From contig NC_081415.1 in the NCBI RefSeq assembly GCF_030272615.1, positions 265,455,925 through 265,519,924 on the forward strand: a stretch of 64,000 nucleotides of DNA, read 5' to 3'. The position numbers and the translations under genes are program-made. The notes beneath the pieces were generated by a model. The model made no database searches. It had not been told where the DNA came from and saw nothing but the letters and a program-made list of their open reading frames with translations. The DNA is from Cryptomeria japonica (lineage: Eukaryota; Streptophyta; Pinopsida; Cupressales; Cupressaceae). Of this stretch, positions 35,777 through 47,786 are shown in pieces. Position 1 is the first letter of the stretch. The number at the start of each line of letters is the position of its first letter.

Positions 35777-35781
35777 GTTAT
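35777..35781. repeat. target-site duplication GTTAT (right)
   Basis: Identical to 18857-18861. It closes the whole nested composite. Confidence 0.9.
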
Positions 35782-36352
35782 TACATGATTGACTCTCCCT
35801 TCCAGAATAAGTAAAGATTAAACAAGCAACACACTGTATTTGTTTAGGTGGGGAGAATGTTTATTTAAAGTGTTTATTTATTTTTGGTTTTAATATTATA
35901 TTTTTGTTATCAAATATTTTTTTCACATAAATTTTGGTCAATTTATCTTTTTGTAAATTGATAAATTGAAATGTTATTTTGTAAATTAAATGACCATTAT
36001 AATTGAATTCAATCATCAATTTGATGTTGAAATATGAAAGTTGAAGATATATAGAATTAAATTTTCAATGTCAATAAAATTGATATTCCTAATGTGCCCA
36101 CCATTTTGAAATGACAACAATCTAAGAATCTTCTATATATGTGGATCTGATCTAGTAGACAACAATTGTTGTTTGTAACTTTTTTTGATATTAAATTTTT
36201 ATGAAGATATTTAGAGTTTATTATTACTTAAAGTCTAATCTAGTCCATTTTAATATCACATTTCTTAATAGTGAAGCAATTAATAGTAATTTTACTTCTT
36301 ATCATGATCAAAAAATAGTAAATAATTATCCTACTTATTTTTAACCAAATTT

Positions 36353-36366
36353 TATCTTTGCCATTA
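36353..36366. repeat. LINE target-site duplication (left)
   Basis: TATCTTTGCCATTA precedes the LINE. TATCTTTGACCATTA follows its A-rich tail at 39257-39271, differing by one inserted base. Confidence 0.75.
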
Positions 36367-39256
36367 TCCCTAAAAGAATCTCTGAGGATGATGCTCTCCT
36401 CCTCAGAGTCAGGATCTCTATACAAGAAATTGCTGATGCCATTAAGGCTCTCAAGGATAATAAGGCCCCAGGCCCCGATGGACTCCCTGCGGAATTCTAC
36501 AAAGCCAATCTTGAAAGGGTCACACATGACCTCTATGACATATAAAATGAAGCTCTTGACATTGGCACCCTGGGGTAATTCATAAATAAAGGTATTGTTA
36601 AACTCATCCCTAAAGAAACGGACAAAGCACTCATTAAAAACTGGAGACCAATCACCCTCCTTAACATCTCCTATAAAGTTCTAGCCAAAGCGTTAGCTTC
36701 CTGCCTTGACAAGATTCTTCCAAAATTCATTTGCTCTACCCAAACTGGATTCATTAAAGGCGGGTATATATTGGAAAACCTTGTCACTAACTGGGAATCC
36801 ATGGAATGGGCCAAAACCTCTAACCAAGATTCAACCATGTTCCTTGTTGACTTTGAAAAAGCCTATGACAGGGTCGAGTGGGACTTCATCCTCATGATGC
36901 TCCAAGCTTTTGGCTTCCCTAACGAATTTTGCGACTATGTCTGAATTCTCCTTAAAGATGCTTCCGCCCTGATTAAAGTTAATGGAACTTTGTCCCAACC
37001 TATTCCTCTCTCTAGATCCATTAGGCAGAGCTACCCTCTTGCCCATGCTCTGTTTGTTATTGCCTCAGATGCCCTATTCTACCTCCTTAGAGATGACACC
37101 CTATCTCCTAGAGTTCATGGAATTAAGATGTCGGACGATTCTGAATTGCTCAATATCCAGTTTGCCGATGATACCTCTCTGGAGCTCTCTAGGCATAATA
37201 TCAACTCCCTCAATCTAAAACTCAACACCTTTGGTAAAGCCTCTGGAGCCTGAATCTCTAGTTCCAGATCTATCCTACTTGGATGGAAAGATGAACCACC
37301 GAACTAGCTTTAGCATTTCAGATACTCATGGGGAGGACCCAATATGATAGTCAGGTATCTCGGTATCCCCTTCTCTATATCTCCCTCTCTTCGAGACATG
37401 TGGAGTTGGGTCAAAGGGAAAATAGATAGAAAACTTAACAAGTGAAACAATAGGATCCTCTCCCTAGCCGGTAGGATTCAAGTATGCCAAAAAATCCTCT
37501 CCTTGTACAGTATCTACTACTCCTCGGTTTGGATGTTCACGAACTACCAAGTTTTTGAAATCCAAAAAGCTATCAGACGCTTCCTCTAGTCTGATGGTAA
37601 GGGCAAAAGAAAGGCCCATGTAGTTAAATGGGTCTAGTGCCACTTAGATAAAAAACTTGGTGGCCTGGGCCTTAAGGATCTCAAAATGCAAGGAATCTCC
37701 CTCATTGCCAAGTGGATATTCCATACACTAGAAGGGCAAGAACCTTGGAAGATTCTTGTCAAAAACAACATTCAAAATGGTGTCCCCAAGGCTGCCAAAT
37801 CATGGAAAGCCCTCCCATTCAGTGATATAGTTGCTGGTAGTTTCTCTGTGTCTATCCAAGGCACCTAGGTGTTTAAGTCCATTTGGAAAGCCTAGGAGCA
37901 TGTGCGTAGACTTATTGTCAACTCTAGCATTGATTGTGATAACACTCTTCATGGTGAAAGATTGATATGGTGGAACCTCTACCATAACTCAAAGCATCTA
38001 GCCTTAACCCAAGGCTTCTTAGCTAGATACTGGCATAATAAGGGAGTCAAGTATCTTATGGATATTCTAGAAAATGGCAACCTCATCACCTGGGAGGACC
38101 TTAGTAGTAAGCATGATCTCCCTACTTCGCATAAGCGGACCTACAATATGATTATAAATGCATGTAATGCCCTCAACCTTCCTAGAAACACTCATGTTGA
38201 CGCCCATAGGTACCTCTCATTCTTATGGAAGGATGGCTCCCCCCTCCCCAAAATTAAAGTCAAGGTTATTTAAAACTTTCTTAACCAAGACACCTCAGTG
38301 ATCGATCATGTTAATACCTTGTGGAATATTGACCACAGCCCCACCACCTGGCATAAAACCTTTGAGAAGCTTTGGAAATCTCCCATCCCCCCTAAGATTA
38401 AATGTTTCAGATGGCAGCTCTTACTGGATAGATTTCCTATTAGGAATAACTTGGTTGCATACGATTTGTGCTTTGTTTTCAATAAGCCTGAGTCCGCTCG
38501 ACACATTTTCCTTGACTGGCCTTTTGCTAGGGAGATCTGGTTAATGTTTGGAATATCTATTACTGAACATGTCTTTACTTATGATATAGTTACTAGTTTC
38601 ATCCATAGACTTAAAAAGGATGCTAACTTAATCTGACAAATTTTGTCTTCTTTCATCCTTTGGTTTATTTGGAAACTCAGAAATGAGGAGAAGTTCCAAG
38701 GTAATGTTAGGGAACTTAGTAATTTTTTTTAAAAACTCACACATTACAAAATTGTTGTATAGGTTTGCTTTCTAATGAAAATTGAGCGAAACAAACTGTT
38801 GCGGTTCCTCAAAGAAGGTCGAGCCACCATGTTTATCTACGAAATGCAAGATGGGTATGAATGGGCCAGGATCGCAGAGAACCAAACTGCCTTTGAGGTT
38901 GCAGTAAAGAAACTGATTAAGGAGCTTCAAGATACCAGAATTCCCCCCTTCAATAGAATTGAGATGTGTACATAGATCATGGAAAGGAAGAAGGTGGTTT
39001 GGATGGAAGGACCACAGGGCTGGACCACATGGCTGGAGGACCAAGATGAAATCCTGCACTAGTGCCTTATGACAGCAAACATAACTTTATTTACTGCCCA
39101 GTCTTTCCTCATTCTGATTTTTTGTAGAGCATTGTATATGCTACTCATTTAAATCTTTTTGGTTTCACTGCTTGATGGCCCTGTCTCCCCTGAACTCTTT
39201 TGTATAAACTTTTTTTCAGTTTCTCGATCTCTAATTAAAAAAAATAAAAATAAAAA
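36367..39256 (+). pseudogene. 5'-truncated LINE: reverse transcriptase and 3' end
   Basis: A non-LTR retrotransposon lacking its endonuclease. Reverse transcriptase motifs are read in several frames: DNKAPGPDGLPAEFY (36455-36500), IKNWRPITLLNISYKVLAKA, STQTGFIKGGYILENL, FLVDFEKAYDRVEWDF, and the catalytic NIQFADDTSLELS near 37155. A zf-RVT region (IPPKIKCFRWQLLLDRFPIR) is at 38385-38520. No RNase H follows. Instead there is a short region, GRATMFIYEMQDGYEWARIA (38816 on), also hinted at in the LINE fragment at 40.5-41.2 kb. Many stops and frameshifts occur. The element ends in an A-rich tail (39231-39256) and is flanked by a 14/15-bp duplication, so it is a genuine 5'-truncated insertion. Confidence 0.9.
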
Positions 39257-39271
39257 TATCTTTGACCATTA
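39257..39271. repeat. LINE target-site duplication (right)
   Basis: TATCTTTGACCATTA, the partner of 36353-36366. Confidence 0.75.
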
Positions 39272-40517
39272 AAATGGTTGATATGTAAGAATAATGTTAA
39301 AGAGAAAGATTACTATTCAAACTTTTAAAATAGAAATATATGTATAACTTAAAATTTCTATTGAGATAAAAAATTTAATTAGAGTAAATGTGGCTTTACT
39401 GAATATACTATGAACTGACTTTTTAAAATATTTTATAATTTTTAATTAATAAATTCTCAATAACCTATTCTGAAAGGAGACTTCATCCGCTAAACTGCTT
39501 AGATTTGATAGTGTCCATCAATATTTCTAAATTTTTATTTTTTAAAATCATAATTTACCTTTCAAAATCAATTTTTAATTGAGCTCAATTTTTCTTTTGA
39601 CCTTAATTTTTATATTATTAAGATCCTATGATGTGATATGATCTGCAATATGTTAAGGCATGAAGATGAAATTTATAATTTTAGTATGACTGTTGCCAAC
39701 TGCATGCTTAAAAAATATAAAATTGTATCACAATAAAAATAGAGAAAAATTCATTATGTATTCAAATAAACAAAACAGGAATATAATAAAGATGACGTTG
39801 TTAGTTTTCTTTTTTTCTGATAAGTTTGGATGGCGATAAGGATTGCCATTTATCTCCAGTGAGATAGAGATGCCCATATCATGCCTTACAGAGACCGTGG
39901 GAAAGCATAGTTATTATTTGGCAGTCAATCACTTACTGTCACACACAATGATCTTCAGAATATATAGGCATGCAAAAAATATATTCTACTGTCTTTTTCT
40001 CACAGATTGTTTTAAGCAAGAGAAAGGAAACTTTATCCCAGTTCAGTTTATATTCAGTTAACAAAATCTCTTTTTATAATAACCAGGATTTCAGTGATGT
40101 CTCATAGGACATGTTGAAAAATGTAATGCTTGTTTTATTAAATTATTTAATTATTTTAAAGATTTAATAATTATAATTTATGTTTTATTATCTTTTAGTT
40201 GTACATTGTAAATGTATTTTAATGTATTTTATTTTAGAACTAAAAATCTTATCATTTTATATTGATTAATTTTAAAATATATATGCTAGTTATTAAGATA
40301 TTTTGAATTTTACTATCATGTGAGATCTAATTTGTTTTGTTTAAATATCACAATTTACCAATGATATACAACTAAGAGTAATTTTATATCTTATGGAGAT
40401 CAAAAAGTAGTAGTTAGTTATATACTTCTTTTTAACTAAACTTTCGTTTTGATCATTATATTGTTTGATATTTAAGAATAAATAATTTAAATAGACAAAA
40501 TATTACCTTCCAAACCT

Positions 40518-41162
40518 TTTTTTTTTTAATTTTTTTTTTTATATGGAGAGTAAAAGAGGGATTACAAGAGTATCAAGGAGGCGCAGCCTCCAACAAAAAA
40601 AACAAAACAATCAGAACAGCATAACTATAAAAGAGTTGGGCGAGCCAATGTCAACCATCTGCAAAATTACAAAAAGAGACTAAGCATAACTATCTCCCAG
40701 ATACAAAAGCGGCAGAAGCAAAAGGGTAAAGACAAAAGCACCAGCTCAGACTAGTACAGAATGTCAACGTGGGACTCCATCCACATAGTCCATCCTTTAG
40801 ATCCCACCATCCAGACGACCTTCTTTCCATCCTAAAACCAAGCAAGCAAGCCAATGCGATCAAATGAGGGAAATTTGGCGACCCTCTTCCAATCGTATCC
40901 ATCGTTCATTGCATAAACCCTCCTCCAATCTATCCATCGTTCATTGCCTTCAAGAATTGGAGGAACTTATGTCTTTCGACATTCATCACAAAAAAAACTG
41001 CACAGCAATATTAAAAAAAGTGAGTCTACGAAAAGACTCAGTAAGACATCTGTCATTATCTTGAAATTTATCTTCATTTCTAAGCTTCCAAATAAACCAG
41101 AGGATATAAGATGACAAAATAAGCCAAAACATATTAGCATCTTTTTTTAACCTGAAGACAAA
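40518..41162 (-). pseudogene. 5'-truncated LINE 3' end, - strand
   Basis: On the - strand, from 41162, the reading FRLKKDANMFWLILSSYILW and FIWKLRNEDKFQ closely matches the LINE at 38.6 kb (RLKKDANLI, LSSFILWFIWKLRNEEKFQ, two separate pieces). A GC-richer tail (WWDLKDGLCGW) and a 3' UTR follow, ending in a poly(A) tail seen as T runs at 40518-40543. Only the last 640 bp of the element are present. It interrupts tandem unit 2. Confidence 0.8.
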
Positions 41163-42351
41163 AAATAAAAAACACATTTATAACTTAAAAATCCTATTCA
41201 AATAAAAAAACTAAGTTTAATAAAATCGACATATTCTCTATAAAACTATGTTTTTAATCTATAATTTAAAATTATGCTATATATTTACGATTTTGAATGG
41301 CGATAACTATTGCCAACTGGTTGGTTTAGTTCTGATGAGAAATATCCATATCATAGCCCTACAGAATAAAATTCTCTCTGATAAGAAGATAACTGAATAA
41401 GACAGGAATCTACAATATCGGATTCATCATGTATTGAGTTATCCTTTGACAGTCAATCACTTAGTGTCACGCATAATGATGTTAAGAATAGATAGATATG
41501 CTTCAATAATATTCCACTATCTTTTTTAGGTAGCCTGTGTGAAACGCACAAAATCAGTTGCACGGTCCCAATTAGGACATGTTGAACAATGTAATCCTCG
41601 ATTTATAAATATTTATTAAACGAAATATTTCTTCCACTATATCATAATGAATTGGTTGTGTGAGATAAAAGTCGGTATTGGGAGGTTTAGTTACGGAGGA
41701 TTTCTAAGGAATTATTATTCTTTAATGGCGATTTTATTTTATTTTAGTTTTTGGTTCTTTGTCATATATTTTTTATTTGTTCAGTTTTAAGTTTTTTTAT
41801 TTATATTTGATTTTATATAATTTTTTGTTTTAATTATTTATTAATGTATCAATATAAAAATTACTATATTTATAATGATATAATTGATGTATAATGTATT
41901 TAGATATATTAATATATTCTTTAAAATATTAAATTGAATGAGAATCAAGGGTAATACTAAAGAGGATAATTTTCATTCCTTTAAAGAGTAATTTCAATTT
42001 CTATTCAATTGAGATACCTCTTATTAGTACTTGCCTTTAGGCAATACTATTGTAATGAAAATTCATTTGTTGTGCTTATATGGTTATTAAAAAAGATTAT
42101 TTAGACCAATGAAAAGCAACTATTTTTCTTTCTTCAAATTTTTTTAATTTATTTTATAGTATAGATGCACATTTGTTAACATTATAATTTACAAAAAATA
42201 TTTTTGTTACAAACGATTGGTTAATATCGTTTTCTTATATATTCACAAAAGGAAAAAGATATGTTATTTTCTTTTGTTTTATATTTTTCAGCTTTTTCTA
42301 TAATATAGATGCATGTTTTATAACTTTATAATTTACAAAAATTATTTTAAT

Positions 42352-42475
42352 TGTAAATGATTGAAGCTATGAGATTTCCATAATCCATTTTGCATTTCTA
42401 GTGTATTTTTTCTGGATTCGATTGTGTGTATATTTTTCCCATCCAGAAAAAATACACTAGAAATGTAAATGATTG
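42352..42475. repeat. perfect 25-bp inverted repeat with flanking 12-bp direct repeat
   Basis: The arms at 42393-42417 and 42441-42465 are exact reverse complements (CATTTCTAGTGTATTTTTTC and so on), separated by a 23-base loop. The 12-mer TGTAAATGATTG flanks the segment at 42352-42363 and 42464-42475, the latter overlapping the end of the right arm by two bases. The arms are perfect although the surroundings are old repeat DNA, so this is recent or maintained. It could be a small foldback element or a hairpin RNA source. Confidence 0.85.
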
Positions 42476-43269
42476 ACTAATATTAGTTACAATAAATAAA
42501 TATTTCTAATAATTATAACAAATATTATTATTAAACTAAAAATTATTAAGACAAGTACTCGCCACTATGTGGCACTTATTTCAAAATGTTGTTGTAATGA
42601 TAAAAGCAAGGAGTTGGCTCTTGATTTTTCTTCATTGTAGGAAAAAAAATCATTCTTGATAGTTGCACTATTTCATTTGTAAGTGGTTCTTGGATAATTG
42701 GCTCTCCATTTCATAGAAAAAAATCATTAAATTTTTGTTAGGGGATAATTTTTGTAACATAAATTTTGGTTAATTAAAATGCATGTATATAATCAATTAT
42801 TTAGTTCAAGAGTTGATAAGTTTGAAACTGATAAATTAAAATGTTATTTTGAAAATCAAATGAGAAAAATTATAAATGTATTTAATGATTAATTTGATAT
42901 TGAAATATGAAAGTTGAAAATACCTAGAATTAATTTTTCAATGTCAATAAAATTGATATTATTAGAGTGTCCACTATTTTGGAATAAAAACAATCTAAGA
43001 ATCTTCTATTCATCAATCATGAACAATGCAAAAGTAATTTCTATAGTGTGGTTCTGATCTAAGAGACAACAATTGTCTCTCACCCTTTTGGCTATAATAC
43101 TTGATAATTAAATATATAGACAATGCTATTTATAAATACTTTGTACAAGGTTCTTAATTGCAAGTATTATATTTTCCCTGATTAACCTTCTTTTTAGAAG
43201 AACTCCATAATCTTATATATATAAATTTCTTTCAATGTCCTCTATGATCGTCATAATCAAATTTTCTTT

Positions 43270-44520
43270 GTGAATCTAATCCACTCTTTAAATATCACAT
43301 TTCTCAATGATCAAACAATTAATAGTAATTTTATATGTTATTCAAATAAAAAAATAGTAAATCTCAATGATTTTCAGAATGCGACAGGAAACTAGAATGC
43401 GACGTCTTCAAATTATTATTTGGCAGTCAATCTCAATGATTTTCAGACTATATAGGCATGGATAAAATATATTCTGCTGTCTTTTCAATTAAGAGAAAGA
43501 CAGCCTGTCTGTAATAAACAACATTCTAGTGGCTTAATAAAACAGGAAACTTTATTCCAAATCAAATTCAGTATGTCATTAATGGGTGCATGTTGATCCG
43601 GATATCAAACCTTAGAATTTATTTTGGCAATGTTATATATTGAAAATCGATGTGTGCAGAAACAATGATATCTAACTTTATCCAAGACACAAGGTCTTGC
43701 GAGCACAAAGGCCCAGCAGGGATTTGAATCATGGTGACCGCTTTACCAACGAAGTGTTTTAACCGCGGCACTACATGTCTAAAGACTTTTATTATATATT
43801 ATTCTTATATAAACATGATCGTGGCTATTCTTCTTACATTGTGATACTTGATCAAAACTACAAATTTGCGTAATACAATTTTTTTAATGAAATTTTTTGA
43901 ATTTTTACAGCATTGAGAAGGCAGATTAAGAGGATCAAATCAGTATAAAAATCCGTTGTGATTTACAGATTTTGAATTTTTTGATCAGGTGCTGTTTCGT
44001 ATGGAATAAAAAGATTATAAATATGTCTCAAAATCAGAATAAAGAATAAACTGTATTTGAGCGATGTCTAATAAGATGGTTGTGATAGTACAAGGACAAG
44101 TTGCTTAGTCCTACATAAGAAATGTTGAAGAATGTAATGTTTCAATTATAAAATATTTGTAAGATCAGATGTTCTTTCTTCTACATCAAATTGGTTGTGT
44201 GAGATAAAAGTCAGTCTTGGGAGGCTTAGTTATGGAGGATTTCTAAGGAATTATTATTTTATTTCTTTCAATGGCTTTGATCTTAGTTGTATATAGATTG
44301 ATTTATTAAAAAAAAAAATCCCCGTTCTTCATTTTTTTAGGTCAGAAGTCAATTTTTTTTAATATATAATTTTATGTATATTTATTATTGGGTCTATGTA
44401 TATACAATGGTTAGCATTTTATATATAATTTTATGTCATATTTATTATTGTATTTACATATATTAAATGTTTACCATTTCTATAGTGATATAATTGATGC
44501 AACAATGTATTTAAATATAT
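43270..44520. repeat. AT-rich tandem unit 3
   Basis: Blocks b (43270-43370), d (43425-43485), e (44110-44145), f (44170-44265) and g (44450-44520) recur in the same order as in unit 2. Block c is lost, and a 600-bp stretch containing a tRNA-like segment is inserted between d and e. A 62-bp unit (TATATAATTTTATG...) is tandemly doubled at about 44363-44485. Confidence 0.7.
43600..43790 (-). repeat. tRNA-like / SINE-like fragment
   Basis: On the - strand, 43790-43700 reads like a tRNA-derived head: GGTTAAAACACTTCGTTGGT, then GATTCAAATCCC resembling a B box (GGTTCRANTCC). It lacks a clean acceptor stem and cannot be a working tRNA. The rest of the segment towards 43600 would be the SINE body. 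No duplication or poly(A) tail was found. Confidence 0.4.
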
Positions 44521-44529
44521 ATTAAAGAA

Positions 44530-45735
44530 AATTTAAAATATTAACGTAAATGGAAATTGTCATGAGAATATACTAATGTGTACAACTTATATTTTCTATT
44601 CCTTTTTTCAATAAATATTTTAATGAAAATAGATAAGTCTCTATACAACACACTACATTATGTTGTGATGTAAAAGAAGCACTCTACTAACATCCCTGAA
44701 AAAGAAATATATTTCCATCACATATTAACTTTATATTAGTTATTAGATAACTTCAATTATTAGAGGATGCAAGATTGTGAACACACATTGATTTATAATA
44801 TTAATAATGTTTTACCTACAAACTTGTAAACTCTTTTACTTCAAATATTAGTAAATAATTTATTTTGTTCTATGATTGAACTAATTTTTAGTTTATAAGT
44901 GTTGTCTCCACTCTTGATGGAAGAGAAGATATGACAAGCAAAGGCATCTATTGTATAAATGTTTGATTTTTGACACAATCAATAAAATATTTTTTTGTAT
45001 ATATGAACAAATATTGTTACAATAGATCTTATCAATAAATTTCATCAAGTGTAAGTGCTATTTGGATACACTTTTTATAGATAAATATATTTGGATGGGT
45101 TAGTTACTTGAGGGCATAAAGTATATTATGAATAATTAATTTATTTCAAACAATAAAATGTGCCCTCCCTTTTGAGGAATGAAAAAATGGATGATGGACA
45201 TGTATTTTGGATAGATGGCCTATGACATATTAAAAAGATGTTTCATATTATAGCTCCACAAGATTTTTCCCATAGTCTTGTAATGTGATTACAAACAAAC
45301 TTTTTTGGCACACCTAAACACAAAATTTGATCACAAGAGATAACTAGGGGTTCCAATAAATGGATTTATTGAAAGGTCAAATGGTAATATAAATGAATTA
45401 TTTGTTAATGTCTATGCTAAATTTAGGTCAAACTTATTCTAATGATAATCCCTACTTATCCACCTATTCTTCCACAATCTCACACATATCACATGTCCTA
45501 CCTATCAAATAAGCTAGGTTCTCTATGTATTGTTATATATTTTTTAGTAATGTCTTATAATATAATATGTAATGGATGGGAAGATTGGTTTTCAAATATT
45601 CTTAGCAGTTTTATTTTTTTATTGAAGGCATTCTTACAATAATTACTATTTTTTTCTATATTTTTTTTAATATTATATTTTCTATATATGTTAATTAATC
45701 TATTATTCTATTAGTATACATATGTTTTTGATTAT
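44530..45735. other. no recognised gene
   Basis: AT-rich DNA between tandem unit 3 and a LINE copy. No coding similarity was recognised; the open frame at 45442-45642 has no motif. Confidence 0.5.
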
Positions 45736-46126
45736 GATAAACAGGTTTTACACGAGTCGAAACCCAAAGTTAGAGAGAAAAAAAAAATATCAGTCACTAA
45801 CTAGTCCAGAACCAACGACAAAACAACCATAGAGACAGGGGTCAAGCCCTCACATCAAAAAATACAAAACAGTAAAGGAGAAAAACACAAAACCATTAAA
45901 CTAGAGATTGCATCAGCTCCGAAGTCTTTTGGATCATACTCTTGTTGATTTCCTCGAGCTCATCCATGATGAACCTAGAGGTACTCTTCTCCTGGATCCT
46001 TCTTCTTGTCCTCATATAGGGGCTAGTAATGGTCTGCAATCTCGTACCCTGCAAATTCAGTCAGTGGTGGACTGAGCTCTTTGGTCCGCAATCATTGCAT
46101 TGACCTTTTTAAGACCTTTAGCGTTG
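45736..46126 (-). pseudogene. LINE copy A: end of extra ORF and 3' UTR
   Basis: On the - strand the extra ORF ends with SPYMRTRRRIQEKSTSRFIM and DELEEINKSMIQKTSELMQS, then a stop near 45900. The 3' UTR ends GTAAAACCTGTTTATCATAATC at 45736. LINE copy B ends the same way, with GTAAAACCCATTTATCTTTATC at 52446. A SINE separates this part from the rest of the ORF. Confidence 0.7.
46111..46126. repeat. SINE target-site duplication (left)
   Basis: AAGACCTTTAGCGTTG, repeated with one change at 46456-46471 (AAGACCTTTAGCATTG). Confidence 0.9.
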
Positions 46127-46455
46127 TCCAAGGGGTTGAGCTTAGTTGGTTAAAACATTGAGTTCTCAATGTGGAGACCCAAGTTCAACTCCCATGAGGG
46201 ACACCTTTGTGTAGAATTCTAAGTTGTGACTCTTGGTCTTCCATTGGTTGTATTTGTCTCATTATTTAAAGTGGATCTCTAAGTTGTGACCCTTGGTCTT
46301 CCAATTGTTGTTTCTAGTTTGGTGCTCAAAAGGAGCTAGTATTTGTAATAAGTTTGCTCGAAAGGAGCTGGTATTTGTAATAAGTTTGAAACATGGATGC
46401 TCGAATGAGCAAAAAATGATCTTTGTGATTCTATGATACTTAATACAAAAAAAAA
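46127..46455 (+). mobile_element. tRNA-derived SINE
   Basis: A complete-looking SINE of about 329 bp. Its head has RNA polymerase III promoter elements: an A-box-like GAGCTTAGTTGGTTAAAAC and a B-box-like AAGTTCAACTCC some 35 bp later. The body holds two internal duplications: CTAAGTTGTGACYCTTGGTC near 46208 and 46272, and GGAGCTRGTATTTGTAATAA near 46332 and 46366. It ends in a poly(A) run (46447-46457) and is flanked by a 16-bp duplication. The flanks rejoin to restore the LINE ORF, so it inserted after that LINE copy. Confidence 0.9.
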
Positions 46456-46471
46456 AAGACCTTTAGCATTG
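46456..46471. repeat. SINE target-site duplication (right)
   Basis: AAGACCTTTAGCATTG, the partner of 46111-46126. This version agrees with the related ORF copy. Confidence 0.9.
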
Positions 46472-47786
46472 CTATTCATGGCTTTCATGCTAATATCAAC
46501 TAGATTCTTCAGGATGCCCTTAATCTCTTCCAAGTTATTTCCAACTAACCAATCCTTGATTCATGATATGTTTTCATGATCTTAACATCATCTATAAGTT
46601 TTTGTGTCATTCAAAAAAATTTATCAGGTTTTCTTGGCATGGGCATCTTAGTAAAAGTGTCAATGATACCCTTAATTCCTTCCTTCAACATATTGATCTC
46701 CTTACTAAACCAAAGAAAGCAATTTTCATGGATTTTGATAGAGTTACTAAGGAGAATATCAAAATTAGTCTTTTTTAGTATACCCCTATTCCCTCTGTTC
46801 AACGTTAATAGGGGTGTCAAGCTTAATTTCCTTCTCCTTTCCCCTAGCTTCCCCAACTTTTCCTAATTTGGACTTTTTCGTAATCGATGGGTCAAAACCC
46901 TGCAAATTGAGGTTAGAGGTTTTATACTTACTGGCAGACCATCTAGGGTGTTTGTTTCTTTTGCTACTGCCAATGCTAGGTGTAACATTTTGTTGGGGGC
47001 CCTCCTCCTGAGAGGGACGCTATTTTGGATCATCCAAGACATTGAGGTCCTGCCAATCCATGACCATACTAGACTCTTCTTCTTCCATCTTCGTATCAAA
47101 CACATAATGTACATCAGGATTGATCAGAGAATTGGGGGTTTTGGCAACCGGGTAGGGTTTAACCCCATGATCCTTAGCATATTTCATGATGAGCATAATT
47201 AACCCCTCATGCAAAATAGGCTTGTCATTATTTTTGGCATGATTTGCCAAGCTATTTTCAAGAGAAGATAAAAGATAGAAAGAAAAAGAAATTATTTTGT
47301 TATGCCTATAATGATTTAATATCGTAAAGTGGTAAGAGAAGATGCTGGCATAGCGGCTGTCAAGAGTAAAGTGCCTCATAATTACTTTGGCCACTCCGCC
47401 CAAAGTGAGTGTAGGTCCTTCTTGTTATAGTTGTCGTCTTTCATCTTTTGCACCCTTTTTCTCTCGATTTCTTTGTCAAAGACAGCCGAAATGGCTTCTT
47501 CCACCACCTTCCTCTCTTTGTAAAACTTCTTGCCTTCCATCTGCAATCCATTTTTCTCTGCAATGAAGGTTTCATCAATTCTAAACTCCTCTCCAAAGGC
47601 CATAAGGATACCTTTCTCCCAACTGTTCACAAAATCCTCAGTCACTTTTGGGTCATTGCCATGAAGCCTCTCGAGATATGGAAAAAGGCCACCATCAATA
47701 ATCTTCATCCATATCTCTTTATTCTTTTCCCATTTCTCATAGGAAGTAGACTCCATTCTTTTTATGTCACCTCCCATAAGCAATTT
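46472..47786 (-). pseudogene. LINE copy A: extra ORF downstream of RNase H
   Basis: The extra ORF begins MGGDIKRMESTSYEKWEKNK at about 47777 and continues FPYLERLHGNDPKVTEDFVN, KGILMAFGEEFRIDETF and KKFYKERKVVEEAISAVFDK to 47382. A frameshift follows. The next block, FTLDSRYASIFSYHFTILNH, is in the 47403-47020 frame, with MKYAKDHGVKPYPVAKTPNS and a DWQDLNVLDDPK stretch. The rest is read in other frames down to the SINE. It aligns throughout with the ORF at 52.6-54.2 kb. The product is unknown: charged, with predicted helices at the C terminus, no membrane span and no signal peptide. Confidence 0.8.

Larger units (their letters stand above)
35925..40140. repeat. AT-rich tandem unit 1 (with LINE insertion)
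   Basis: Non-coding blocks shared with the units further right: block a (35925-36185, containing TCAATGTCAATAAAATTGATAT and AACAATCTAAGAATCTTCTAT, each read in short pieces), block b (36230-36325, AATATCACATTTCTTAATAG and ATTAATAGTAATTTTA), block c (39825-39895, TGGCGATAAGGATTGCCA, ATATCATGCC), block d (39920-40010, GCAGTCAATCACTTA, AATGATCTTCAGAA) and block e (40108-40135, GGACATGTTGAAAAATGTAAT). A LINE splits it between b and c. Function unknown. Confidence 0.75.
40290..43090. repeat. AT-rich tandem unit 2 (with LINE insertion)
   Basis: This has the same block order as unit 1 and continues further: b (40320-40415), c (41295-41365), d (41445-41530), e (41570-41600), f (41628-41720, GAATTGGTTGTGTGAGATAA and GGAGGATTTCTAAGGAATTA), g (41830-42000, AATGATATAATTGATG), h (42618-42670, TCTTGATTTTTCTTCA) and a (42750-43090). 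A different LINE fragment, on the other strand, is inserted between b and c. Confidence 0.75.

Noticed and set aside
43700-43790. Functional tRNA gene
   Set aside because: The acceptor stem and anticodon arm cannot be drawn; only B-box-like similarity remains.
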